A stretch of DNA of 50,840 nucleotides, from NCBI GenBank assembly GCA_007134675.1, contig SLKJ01000133.1, positions 1-50,840 of the forward strand, in the 5' to 3' direction. The stretch is from Bacteroidales bacterium (GTDB lineage: Bacteria > Bacteroidota > Bacteroidia > Bacteroidales > PUMT01). Made by a program: the position numbers and the translations under genes. Each line of letters opens with the position of its first letter. The stretch's first letter is position 1. Positions 1 through 7,379 of this stretch are shown here, one piece after another. Below the pieces are notes generated by a model. It ran no database searches. It was given only the letters and a program-made list of their open reading frames with translations, and was not told where the DNA came from.

Positions 1-125
1 CAGAATTTTGTTTTGAGAATTAACAAAATTATGACTTACAGGATGAACCGCTGCGCTTTCCCATAAAATTTTTTCATGCGTCTGTGTGTAATTTTACGCA
101 GAAAAAATTTTATGTACATTTACAG
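1..125 (+). repeat. Two-hairpin dispersed element, copy A
   Basis: This stretch holds two inverted repeats. The first is AATTTTGTT (4-12) with AACAAAATT (22-30). The second is a long imperfect hairpin with arms at 63-81 and 96-113 around a loop containing TGTGTGTAATTT. The right arm is followed by TACATTTA (115-122), which resembles the Bacteroidota -7 box TAnnTTTG. The block from 35 to 124 aligns to 17736-17825 at roughly 80% identity by eye, and the first hairpin is also present there, though with different sequence. The element lies beyond the 3' end of the leftward DUF4097 gene, so here it has no rightward gene to serve inside the window. It may extend past the left edge. It could be a small non-autonomous repeat, a promoter cassette or a terminator; the sequence alone does not decide. 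Confidence 0.6.
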
Positions 126-159
126 CATTGAAAAACGTCTGGCTAAACTGTAATCTTTC

Positions 160-1257
160 TTATCTGGGAGTAAGGTTAACATTTCCGTAACGGGTTGTGA
201 TATCTACCCTGGAAGAGGGTTGCAAATCATCTCCAACAATACCGGAAATAGTGGTTTGTGTTCCACTGGTTATACGGTTCACCTTTGCCCCTGAGGGAAT
301 ATTTACTGACCCGTAGCTTGCTGTTGCTTCAATACTGTAGTTTGCATCAGCATCAATTCCTGCACGCATATTACCGTAGCTGCTAACGAAACGTATTTTT
401 GAAAAACCGGCAGGCACATTATCAACTCTTACATTACCATATCTTGATTCAACATCAAGTATTCTGCCTATTTTGTTTATTGTGTAATTTGTATAAGAGC
501 TCTCAGCCACAAAATTTGTAATTTGACCAAGGTTAAAATCGCTGTAACGTGCTTCTGTAACTATGGAATTTGCTCGTTCAACCCTTAGTTTTGAATAGCT
601 TGAGGTAACAACCAGCGCCCGGCATTGTTCTACAAAAAGGTCAGAGTATCTCATGTTAACCTGTAACCAATCAGCGCTTGATACTGTTGCTTTGGGTGAG
701 TAAGCAAGATTGATTTCGCTCAGGGGGCGGGTATTGTCCCTCATTATCCTGTTTGCCTGAAGGTTCCCGTATCTGAGGTCAATAAAGGTGTGTCCTGTTG
801 CTTCATCGATAAAGATGTCACCATATCTGTGTGTAATTCTGAAATCAGATTCTTTTGGAGCATATACAGTATAGTCAATACTTATGCTTTGTCCGTCAAT
901 ATCAGAAGAGAACAACCTGGTTCTCCTGCGGCTGATCCGCTTATCTATTTCTGTTACAACCTTAACGGAGTTATCCCGCTGACTGAAATTTATGGTGATG
1001 AATGATAGTTGTCTCTCTGCAGTTTCCCTGTCAGAATGGGTTACTTTTACAATCACATCAACAGATATTTCATCCCTGTCCCAGTTTCTTATATCGATAC
1101 TGCCGTAACGATTCTCGATCTCAAGGGAACCCCTGGCAGTAAGCTGGAAAAGTTTCTCGTATTTTTTTGCAGCCTCCTGTCCCGCATTGCCCGGAGTTAT
1201 ATGAGCTGCTGCAATCAAAAGTATAACTGCAAGTTTTTTAAATTCTGATGCTTTCAT
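160..1257 (-). CDS. DUF4097-like secreted beta-repeat protein
   Basis: The 365-residue product has an N-terminal hydrophobic signal segment (about residues 8-26) and then a long run of short strand-like repeats built around the pattern Y-G-x-[VIL], for example NRYGSIDI, HRYGDIFI, LRYGNLQA, SRYGNVRV, TRYGNVNL. This pattern is typical of the DUF4097 / putative adhesin family, predicted to fold as a repetitive beta-solenoid in the periplasm or at the surface. The gene is last in a leftward cassette behind an ECF sigma factor and a membrane anti-sigma-like gene, and its start overlaps the upstream gene's end by 20 nt, so translation is probably coupled. DUF4097 genes in such cassettes are often annotated as envelope-stress outputs, but a biochemical role is not known. 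The exact ligand or partner cannot be read from the sequence. Confidence 0.75.
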   Translation of the reverse strand: MKASEFKKLAVILLIAAAHITPGNAGQEAAKKYEKLFQLTARGSLEIENRYGSIDIRNWDRDEISVDVIVKVTHSDRETAERQLSFITINFSQRDNSVKVVTEIDKRISRRRTRLFSSDIDGQSISIDYTVYAPKESDFRITHRYGDIFIDEATGHTFIDLRYGNLQANRIMRDNTRPLSEINLAYSPKATVSSADWLQVNMRYSDLFVEQCRALVVTSSYSKLRVERANSIVTEARYSDFNLGQITNFVAESSYTNYTINKIGRILDVESRYGNVRVDNVPAGFSKIRFVSSYGNMRAGIDADANYSIEATASYGSVNIPSGAKVNRITSGTQTTISGIVGDDLQPSSRVDITTRYGNVNLTPR

Positions 1258-1804
1258 CTTTTTCGGATTTAATTTGCCTGTCAGATTGAACCTGGTACAA
1301 ATGTTCCAGTATCCGGCTCATTATCTCGAGTTTTAACTGGTAATGTTTTATCATTGCACTGATAACCATTTGGTTGCCTTTTTCTGCATTCAGGTCTTTT
1401 TCAAGCGACCTGTATGTTGTATCCATTTCTGAAAGTTCCTGCAGTAAAATTTCCCGTTCCCTTGAATTGCTTTTAAAATCGAATGATTTAATCTCATCGT
1501 ATTTGCGATTTATAAGTTCAGTATAATAAATTTCTGCTTCTCTGTATTCGGATGATATATCTCCCAGGGTTATCATGGCGGAATCTTCATTGATACCGGA
1601 TATTTTTTCATATACCCAGATTGAGGAAATCATAATAAGTAAGACAATTGCAGCTGCCTGTAACATATATTTCCATGAAAAGATGCCCGATCTTTTACGG
1701 TAATTAGCCTGCCTGCCTGAAAACCTTTCAAAATGCCCCTCATAAGGCTCCTCCCTGTTAAATCTCTCCCGGTTATCAATAATATATTTTTCAAGCTTCT
1801 TCAT
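1238..1804 (-). CDS. Anti-sigma-factor-like single-pass membrane protein
   Basis: The 188-residue product has a cytoplasmic N-terminus of about 50 residues, one membrane helix (around residues 50-65, LQAAAIVLLIMISSIWV) and a charged, mostly helical outer part. The N-terminal motif EEPYEGHFERF resembles the E-P-x-x-G-H-x-x-R-F signature seen in short Bacteroidota proteins encoded beside ECF sigma factors, which are thought to hold the sigma factor at the membrane. The start is taken at ATG 1804 (MKKLEKYI); an upstream in-frame TTG at 1822 would add six residues and is less likely. It sits between the sigma gene, 52 nt upstream, and the DUF4097 gene, which it overlaps. The anti-sigma role is inferred from position and motif; no zinc-binding HxxxCxxC motif is present. 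Confidence 0.65.
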   Translation of the reverse strand: MKKLEKYIIDNRERFNREEPYEGHFERFSGRQANYRKRSGIFSWKYMLQAAAIVLLIMISSIWVYEKISGINEDSAMITLGDISSEYREAEIYYTELINRKYDEIKSFDFKSNSREREILLQELSEMDTTYRSLEKDLNAEKGNQMVISAMIKHYQLKLEIMSRILEHLYQVQSDRQIKSEKDESIRI

Positions 1805-1856
1805 TTGTAATATCTTCTGCAATATTAAGTTTTTTGTATTTCAAGGCCGTTAAAAT

Positions 1857-2423
1857 TCAGATTTTTCCACTCTCTCTGAACAGTCCGGCCAGTTTGTTTC
1901 TCGCCCTGTAATACTGGGAACGGGAAGTCGATTCCGAAATATCCAGTATTTCACTAATCTCTTTGTGATCGTAACCATCCAGCAGGTATAAACCAAGTAT
2001 TATCCTGTATCCGTCAGGGAGCATCCTGATGCATCTGTGTATCTTCTCTACCTGCATATGGACTGCCTCCTCATCAGTATCTTCATCGGCTTCGTCCGGC
2101 AATTCTTCAGCATCATCAATACAAAGCAGATCAATTTTTCTTCTCTTAAGTGCATCAAGCGACCTGTTTATAACTATGCGCTTAAGCCAGGCCCCAAAGC
2201 TCACTTTTCCGCCATAGGTTTCGATATTCTCAAAAGCAGAAAGAAAGGACTCCTGCATTATGTCTTCTGCTTCCTGATTGTTATTCACTATTCGCAGACT
2301 GGTATTGTACATATTTCTGTAATACAATTTGTAGATCTGAAATTGTGCTTTTCTGTCCCCTTTCCTGCATTTGTCTATAATATCCTGATGGATGTTCCGG
2401 TAGACGGGCCTGCTGTTGTTCAT
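1857..2423 (-). CDS. ECF-subfamily RNA polymerase sigma-70 factor
   Basis: The 188-residue product matches a two-domain ECF sigma factor. Region 2 (about residues 25-95) contains the core-binding and -10 recognition helix pattern NNNQEAEDIMQESFLSAF followed by FGAWLKRIVINRSLDALKRRK. An acidic linker (ADEDTDEEA) leads to region 4 (about 130-185), a helix-turn-helix with LPDGYRIILGLYLLDGYDHKE and ISESTSRSQYYRARNKL. It heads the leftward cassette with the membrane anti-sigma-like and DUF4097 genes. Factors of this type usually direct transcription of their own operon in response to an envelope signal; the AT-rich block at about 2470-2490 upstream may be its own promoter region. Which stress it answers cannot be told. 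Confidence 0.9.
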   Translation of the reverse strand: MNNSRPVYRNIHQDIIDKCRKGDRKAQFQIYKLYYRNMYNTSLRIVNNNQEAEDIMQESFLSAFENIETYGGKVSFGAWLKRIVINRSLDALKRRKIDLLCIDDAEELPDEADEDTDEEAVHMQVEKIHRCIRMLPDGYRIILGLYLLDGYDHKEISEILDISESTSRSQYYRARNKLAGLFRESGKI

Positions 2424-2469
2424 AGAACTATCTTAAAGACTATTTTGACAACCTTGTGCTGCATGTGGC

Positions 2470-2490
2470 AGGTAAAAATTTTTTCATGTT
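2470..2490 (-). promoter_or_regulatory. Candidate promoter-proximal motif of the ECF cassette
   Basis: On the minus strand this block reads TGAAAAAATTTTTACCTG, 47 nt or more upstream of the sigma factor start codon. The same core, GAAAAAATTT, occurs in the right arm of the repeat elements at 1-125 and 17698-17825 and, with one extra A, in the half copy at 19907-19946. It may belong to an autoregulated promoter, but the assignment rests only on position and this shared short string. Confidence 0.3.
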
Positions 2491-2528
2491 CTGGAAATAC
2501 CGGATATAAACCTGAAATTTTATCTGGC

Positions 2529-3389
2529 TTATTGTATTAACAACAGTTGGACAGGATTTTGTACAAAGCCTGTAACTACTTCGCCTGTTGAGTAGTCAAG
2601 TTCAGATCCCATCATGCTGTGTGGGATAAAATAAACAAGCAACAAAACAACTGCTGCCAATAATGCAAATCCCGGCCTTGGTTTTTCAGGATTCCTGTTG
2701 GTGTACATAGCCAGACCCCATATGAGAAAAGCAACAAGTGTTTTATTATCTGTAAGGTCTCTGCCCAGTGGCCAGCCGGTCCATAAATCGCCGAATGCAT
2801 AATTCTGTATTATCGGTCCCAGAATGAGTCCGCCCACCAGGAGAGTCCAGAATGTTAACTTCATATATCGCCTGTAAGCCGGGGCTTTAAATATTACCAT
2901 TATACCGGTGAGATTGGAAAAGAGCATGGCAATGAACATAAACAGGATATGTGGTATCATGAATATTGCAGGAACATCGCCTCTGAACCGCAAAACAACC
3001 GGATCATCTGCGGCAGGTTCCAAAATCTTTTCTCCATCAGTAAGGATGAGGTAATATTCCATCTTGCCGGCAGGTGGTTGAACTGGAAGACTCGCGGTAA
3101 GATCATTTCCCACCCTGAGAAAATTCTGCTCCGTCCACTCATCATTGGTGGGAAACCGTCTGTAAACAACTTTACCGTTCAGCCGGGATGGAGCATCTTC
3201 AAGTCTGAGAATGAAGTCCCTCGTTATTACATGGCTTCTTTTGAGACTGAAACGGTAAGGTTCGTCGCCGACCTCTACGGTAAAGATGGCTGGCTTGGTT
3301 GGACCGGTAGACCTTTGATAGATGGCTGATGTAACTGTAACAACAATTGCGATTGCCCATAACAGGGCCGACTTTGATTTCCGGTTCAT
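2529..3389 (-). CDS. Multi-pass membrane protein with an extracytoplasmic domain, function unknown
   Basis: I do not recognise the family with certainty. The 286-residue product starts with one membrane helix (about residues 7-22), followed by roughly 120 residues of beta-rich, soluble-looking sequence containing a GDEPYRFSLKRSH stretch. Then come about four hydrophobic segments (around FMIPHILFMFIAMLF, MKLTFWTLLVGGLILGP, TLVAFLIWGLAMYT and FALLAAVVLLLVYFIP). ATG 3389 is preferred over the in-frame TTG at 3398. The gene follows the M28 peptidase by 28 nt on the same strand, so the two are probably cotranscribed. The layout suggests a periplasmic sensing or binding domain fused to a membrane domain, but no catalytic motif is visible. 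Confidence 0.6.
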   Translation of the reverse strand: MNRKSKSALLWAIAIVVTVTSAIYQRSTGPTKPAIFTVEVGDEPYRFSLKRSHVITRDFILRLEDAPSRLNGKVVYRRFPTNDEWTEQNFLRVGNDLTASLPVQPPAGKMEYYLILTDGEKILEPAADDPVVLRFRGDVPAIFMIPHILFMFIAMLFSNLTGIMVIFKAPAYRRYMKLTFWTLLVGGLILGPIIQNYAFGDLWTGWPLGRDLTDNKTLVAFLIWGLAMYTNRNPEKPRPGFALLAAVVLLLVYFIPHSMMGSELDYSTGEVVTGFVQNPVQLLLIQ

Positions 3390-3417
3390 GATATTCAAAA
3401 TTTGAGATTTTTCAGGG

Positions 3418-5214
3418 TTACAACTGGATTAAAAGGATCTCGGTTTTTCCGCCTCTAACCACTTCAACATTGATAATTTCACCACTGTTCAACTGGCTCA
3501 GACGGTACATATACTCATGTATGTCCCTCACTGGATTACCGTTTATTGCTATAATCATATCACCCTGTTTCATTCCTCCCAGATCAGCAGGCCTTCCTGG
3601 CATGATGAAATCAGCCCTGAGTCCTTCTCCACCTGCCGAGGCAAAATCGGGCATTATTCCAAGGGCGACACGCCTGTTTCCGTGGCGGGGGACTGATGGT
3701 GCTTTTGGCCCTGCTTCCTGGAAGTTCAGTTGATCATCCATTCTGTCCAGTTGCAGTAAAAGTTCGGAAACGAATATTGAAATTCGTTGCAGTCCCCCAA
3801 AATTAATCCTGTCAGCCGTATCATCAGGGATATGATAATCAGGATGTGGTCCCGTAGTGAAGAAAAATACCGGGATATCCCTGGAATAGAAGGATGCATG
3901 ATCTGAGGGACCGAATCCCTCGCTGAAGGTTACGATATTGAAATCGTAATTGTCAGCAAGATTATTTATAATTGCATCTCCTTCCAGTGAAGTTCCGACT
4001 CCGCCAATCTGAAGAGTTTTTGATTCATCCATCCTTCCGATCATATCCAGATTTATCATCGCATTGACCGATCCAAGGTTTATAACCGGGTTTTCTGTAA
4101 AATACCTGGAACCAAGCAAACCTTTTTCTTCCGCACCAAAGGCAATAAAAAGATAGCTGCGTCTAAGCTCATTCCTCCTGGATGCTAATTTTTCAGCGAT
4201 TTCAATCATAGCCGCAACACCCGAGGCATTATCATCAGCACCCGGGTGGATTTCATGCAAATCCGGCCTTCTGCTCCCGCTTCCCGGCCCTCCGGTTCCG
4301 AGATGATCATAGTGGGCTCCTATGATTATATATTGGTCATTAAGCTGTGGATCATTTCCGTGCAGGCTGGCTACAACGTTCATAGTTTCAGATTCATTAA
4401 CATTGAGATCAGTTGAGGCAGTAACGGTGGCTTTCGTATAAAATGATTCAGGCTGCAAATTTATGTCAAGTATCTCTTCAAGTTTTTCAATGGTTATCTC
4501 TTCATTTGACAGGATAATATTTGCCAGGCGTCGGGTTATCTGAATAACCGGAATGTTAACTCTTCCCTGATGAGCCCTGATGTCATCCAGTTCGTCATCT
4601 TTATCAAATTTTTCTCCTGATACCATAATCAAACCTGCTGCTCCTTTTTCGGCCGCCATGTATGCTTTCGAACGATCATTACCGTATGTTGCAAAAATGC
4701 TGGATGCATCCTCCGGCTCGGGATCTCCCCGCAAAACCATAACCCATTTACCGCTTACCTCAACGCCTGAATAATCGTCCCATTGCAGGTTCTCTTTTTC
4801 TATTGTGAATCCGTACCCGCAAAATACCACTTCAGCAGTAATTTCAGAATTCTCTGAAAAAGAGAGGGGAGTAAAATCCTTGCCGGATTCAGCAACATAA
4901 CCGTTAACAGAGAAATGATTATTCTTTCCGGCACTTATTCCTGTTACAAGAGAGAAATATTGAAAACCATTTTCTGCTTCAGCCGTTAGTCCCGATTGAG
5001 TTAGTTGATCTCTGATATAGGAGGCAGCCAGCTTGTCACCAACGGTTCCGGGATACCTTCCCTTAAGTGAGTCTGAAGCGAGATATTCAACATGCTGTTG
5101 TAGTTCCTCAATAGTGATCTCCGGAATGGTAACAACAGGTACCGTAAAGCTGCACAAGATAATAAGGCAGATTTGAATCGTAATATATTGTGCAGATTTA
5201 TAAGTGCTTATCAT
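3418..5214 (-). CDS. Secreted M28-family zinc peptidase with PA and PDZ domains
   Basis: The 598-residue product has a signal-like N-terminus (hydrophobic to about residue 30), a protease-associated (PA) insert around residues 125-250, the M28 catalytic domain around 280-480 and a C-terminal PDZ domain (about 525-598, with GLRADFIMPGRPA and GDMIIAINGNPV). The dinuclear zinc motifs of M28 aminopeptidases are readable in order: AHYDHLG (His), ADDNASG (Asp), AFGAEEKGLLGS (Glu-Glu), INLDMIGR (Asp) and a His in GPSDHASFY or in the later HPDYH. The family releases N-terminal amino acids from peptides, and export points to a periplasmic or surface role. It lies between a membrane J protein and a multi-pass membrane protein on the same strand, in a group that also holds a rhomboid protease. 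Confidence 0.9.
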   Translation of the reverse strand: MISTYKSAQYITIQICLIILCSFTVPVVTIPEITIEELQQHVEYLASDSLKGRYPGTVGDKLAASYIRDQLTQSGLTAEAENGFQYFSLVTGISAGKNNHFSVNGYVAESGKDFTPLSFSENSEITAEVVFCGYGFTIEKENLQWDDYSGVEVSGKWVMVLRGDPEPEDASSIFATYGNDRSKAYMAAEKGAAGLIMVSGEKFDKDDELDDIRAHQGRVNIPVIQITRRLANIILSNEEITIEKLEEILDINLQPESFYTKATVTASTDLNVNESETMNVVASLHGNDPQLNDQYIIIGAHYDHLGTGGPGSGSRRPDLHEIHPGADDNASGVAAMIEIAEKLASRRNELRRSYLFIAFGAEEKGLLGSRYFTENPVINLGSVNAMINLDMIGRMDESKTLQIGGVGTSLEGDAIINNLADNYDFNIVTFSEGFGPSDHASFYSRDIPVFFFTTGPHPDYHIPDDTADRINFGGLQRISIFVSELLLQLDRMDDQLNFQEAGPKAPSVPRHGNRRVALGIMPDFASAGGEGLRADFIMPGRPADLGGMKQGDMIIAINGNPVRDIHEYMYRLSQLNSGEIINVEVVRGGKTEILLIQL

Positions 5215-5270
5215 TGTAATCCTTATTTATTTAATACGTAAATATACTTATTGGCAAAATGAGAAATTTT

Positions 5271-5855
5271 TCAATAACTGTTTTTCCAGTATTTTTGGCC
5301 TTTTTTCCGGTATGTTCTGATATTGCTCCACGAAAGGAGCAGGAAAAGAGTTCCTGCAAACGTAATTATGATGTTTGCAACTATACCACTTATATTCAGT
5401 ACCTCGTCACCGTTGTCTTCAACATACAATCCCTGAGTGTAAAGACCAAATCCTGCTGCTATAATGATAAAGATTCCCAAAAAAAGCAAAAAATAATCAA
5501 GCATATGTGAAAGCCGGCTGGTTGTTCTGTAAATTGTGGACCTCTGAAATTCCTCAAACTTCATTTTGGCCCTTTTTGCTGCCCTGACTCTTGCCTTCTG
5601 TCTTTCTCTTTCCATCCATCTGATGTAGTGTTCATCACGGTCAGACTGGTCAGATATATCACTTGTTTCCCTGCTGTGGAGGTTTATCAGATATGTATAG
5701 GCTTCGTTGATATCGATAAACTTTTCATGTGCTCCCTTTGTCTTGTTGATATCAGGATGATAAGCTTTCGCCTTCAGGCGGAAGGCGTTTTTTATCTCCC
5801 TGATGCCTGCATTCTCTGAAACACCAAGAATACGATAATAGCGTGAAGATTGCAT
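5271..5855 (-). CDS. J-domain protein anchored in the membrane
   Basis: The 194-residue product begins with a J domain (residues about 4-65) carrying the diagnostic HPD tripeptide in KAYHPDINKT, the motif that stimulates the ATPase of DnaK/Hsp70. There is no Gly/Phe-rich or zinc-finger region, so it is a type III J protein, not DnaJ itself. Residues 75-110 are strongly basic (MERERQKARVRAAKRAKMK). Two hydrophobic segments near the C-terminus (LLFLGIFIIIAAGFGLY and IVANIIITFAGTLFLLL) should anchor it, with the J domain in the cytoplasm. It is separated by 15 nt from the rhomboid gene upstream, suggesting one transcript. The likely role is recruiting DnaK to the inner membrane. Confidence 0.85.
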   Translation of the reverse strand: MQSSRYYRILGVSENAGIREIKNAFRLKAKAYHPDINKTKGAHEKFIDINEAYTYLINLHSRETSDISDQSDRDEHYIRWMERERQKARVRAAKRAKMKFEEFQRSTIYRTTSRLSHMLDYFLLFLGIFIIIAAGFGLYTQGLYVEDNGDEVLNISGIVANIIITFAGTLFLLLSWSNIRTYRKKGQKYWKNSY

Positions 5856-5870
5856 TTATTAATATAAGGT

Positions 5871-6533
5871 TTATGACTTGAAAGCCGAGTTTGGGTTGTC
5901 ATCAATTATATCATGCCTTTTTTCATCCTCTTCATCATCATCATCATCTTCTTCTTCCCATGAGTATTTCTTTCTTTGCGGACCGTAATTTTTGTAATAA
6001 ACGGCAAGCACAAAACCTGCTATACCACCCATAAGATGAGATTCCCATGAAATGTTGTCTCTTAATGGAAATATTCCCCAGATCATTCCGCCGTACAGAA
6101 AAACAATAACAAGTGAAATGGCCATCAGTTCAATACTTCTTCTGATAAAACCGCTGAAAAAAAGAAAGGATGCCAGTGCATAAATTAGTCCGCTGGCCCC
6201 AATATGATATGCTTCTCTCCCGCCAAACCAGACCCAGATACCTGTTATTATCCATGATAGCAGAATCAGCCTGAAAGCAAGGGGTCTGTAAAAATAAAAA
6301 ACTGCCGTTCCCAGAACCAGAAGGGGGCCGGTGTTGGCAAAGAGGTGAGCATAGTCACTGTGTATGAGAGGTGCAAAAAAAATTCCGGGTAATCCATGCA
6401 GATGAAGGGGATAAATGCCAAGTGTTCCCAGACTAAAGTTGAGAATATTCTCAGCAAGTTTTATGCTCCAGATAACAAGCAGGAACAGCAAAGGAAATAA
6501 TACACTAACAATTAATTTAGCCTTTTCTTTCAC
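5871..6533 (-). CDS. Rhomboid-family intramembrane serine protease
   Basis: The 220-residue product has six hydrophobic segments and the rhomboid catalytic pair: Ser114 in the GASG motif (HIGASGLIYA) and His166 in the last helix (SHLMGGIAGF). Upstream, the loop-1 region contains HSDYAHLFAN, where rhomboids carry a conserved His/Asn environment. The C-terminal tail is extremely acidic (residues about 193-206, a run of D and E) and should be cytoplasmic. The start is GTG at 6533; no ATG lies near enough to keep the first helix. Rhomboids cleave transmembrane segments of substrates. The close neighbour is a membrane J protein (15 nt), so a joint role in membrane protein quality control is plausible but inferred. 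Confidence 0.88.
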   Translation of the reverse strand: MKEKAKLIVSVLFPLLFLLVIWSIKLAENILNFSLGTLGIYPLHLHGLPGIFFAPLIHSDYAHLFANTGPLLVLGTAVFYFYRPLAFRLILLSWIITGIWVWFGGREAYHIGASGLIYALASFLFFSGFIRRSIELMAISLVIVFLYGGMIWGIFPLRDNISWESHLMGGIAGFVLAVYYKNYGPQRKKYSWEEEDDDDDEEDEKRHDIIDDNPNSAFKS

Positions 6534-6626
6534 GGAAAACCGGTTCAGACTTAGAGGAAATCAATTTCAACCTGGTTGATCAGTCTTTCAAAAATACGGT
6601 TTTTATGGTTGATTGCAAGAAATGAT

Positions 6627-7331
6627 TTAATTGTTTGATTTTTCAAGGAGCTGGTTATGATACTCAACAATCCTCACCAGATCATCACCATTACGGTAAG
6701 AGAGATTATTATTCTTCACAAAATCTTCTATCTCATCTCTATTGCTGTCGAATGCCGAAAGTACATTTCGACGATTGAGACGGATTTCCTCAGGCAAACC
6801 TCTGTCATACCTGATATAATAGATGTCTGGTCTTTTTATAAATCGTGGCGGCTTGGGATCACTGAATCCCCTTGCTTCTTCAGCTTCCCTGTAAGTTATG
6901 TTCCTTCTTATAAGCACTTGATGCTTACCTCTATTAGCTAACTCAAAATATCCCTGTTTGGGATTGTTATTTTCAAGAAAGGATGTATAAATGAATGTCC
7001 GGTTATTAAATTGAAAGTAAAGAAAGCTGCGCGGACTGGTAACTACTCTCGGATCAGCTGAACCTGATAGAAGTGCTTCCATTTGATCAAGATAGATATT
7101 GTAACGCAATTGCACATCTTTAATTATCAGGCTATCTGATGTAATCAGCGATCCATTCAGGAAATCATTATTAAGATATGGGGTACCCTCAATTTTCTCA
7201 TACATATTATCCCTTGCTCTTAACATACGAAATTCATTATGCAGGTCCTGAAGGTTGCCCTCCCAATTTTGACCCAGACTGCAAATACTGTATAAGCAGA
7301 ATAATATAAATAAAACCAGGTAGTGTTTCAT
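6627..7331 (-). CDS. Secreted protein of unknown function
   Basis: The 234-residue product has a clear signal peptide (hydrophobic residues 4-17, possible cleavage after CSLGQ) and no further membrane segment. The mature part has aromatic- and Arg-rich beta-like sequence (SFLYFQFNNRTFIYTSFL) and a helical C-terminus with Asn-rich turns (VKNNNLSYRNGDDL). I do not assign a confirmed family. It sits 48 nt downstream of the symporter gene and 93 nt upstream of the rhomboid gene on the same strand. A periplasmic location is likely; a function cannot be proposed from what is visible. Confidence 0.6.
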   Translation of the reverse strand: MKHYLVLFILFCLYSICSLGQNWEGNLQDLHNEFRMLRARDNMYEKIEGTPYLNNDFLNGSLITSDSLIIKDVQLRYNIYLDQMEALLSGSADPRVVTSPRSFLYFQFNNRTFIYTSFLENNNPKQGYFELANRGKHQVLIRRNITYREAEEARGFSDPKPPRFIKRPDIYYIRYDRGLPEEIRLNRRNVLSAFDSNRDEIEDFVKNNNLSYRNGDDLVRIVEYHNQLLEKSNN

Positions 7332-7379
7332 ATGGTAAATGCTTTAAAAATAGTGTTAAATATTTAATTAACGAGACAA

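Noticed and set aside
2037-2540. 167-codon plus-strand frame over the sigma factor
   Set aside because: It is antisense to the ECF sigma gene, which has clear region 2 and 4 motifs.
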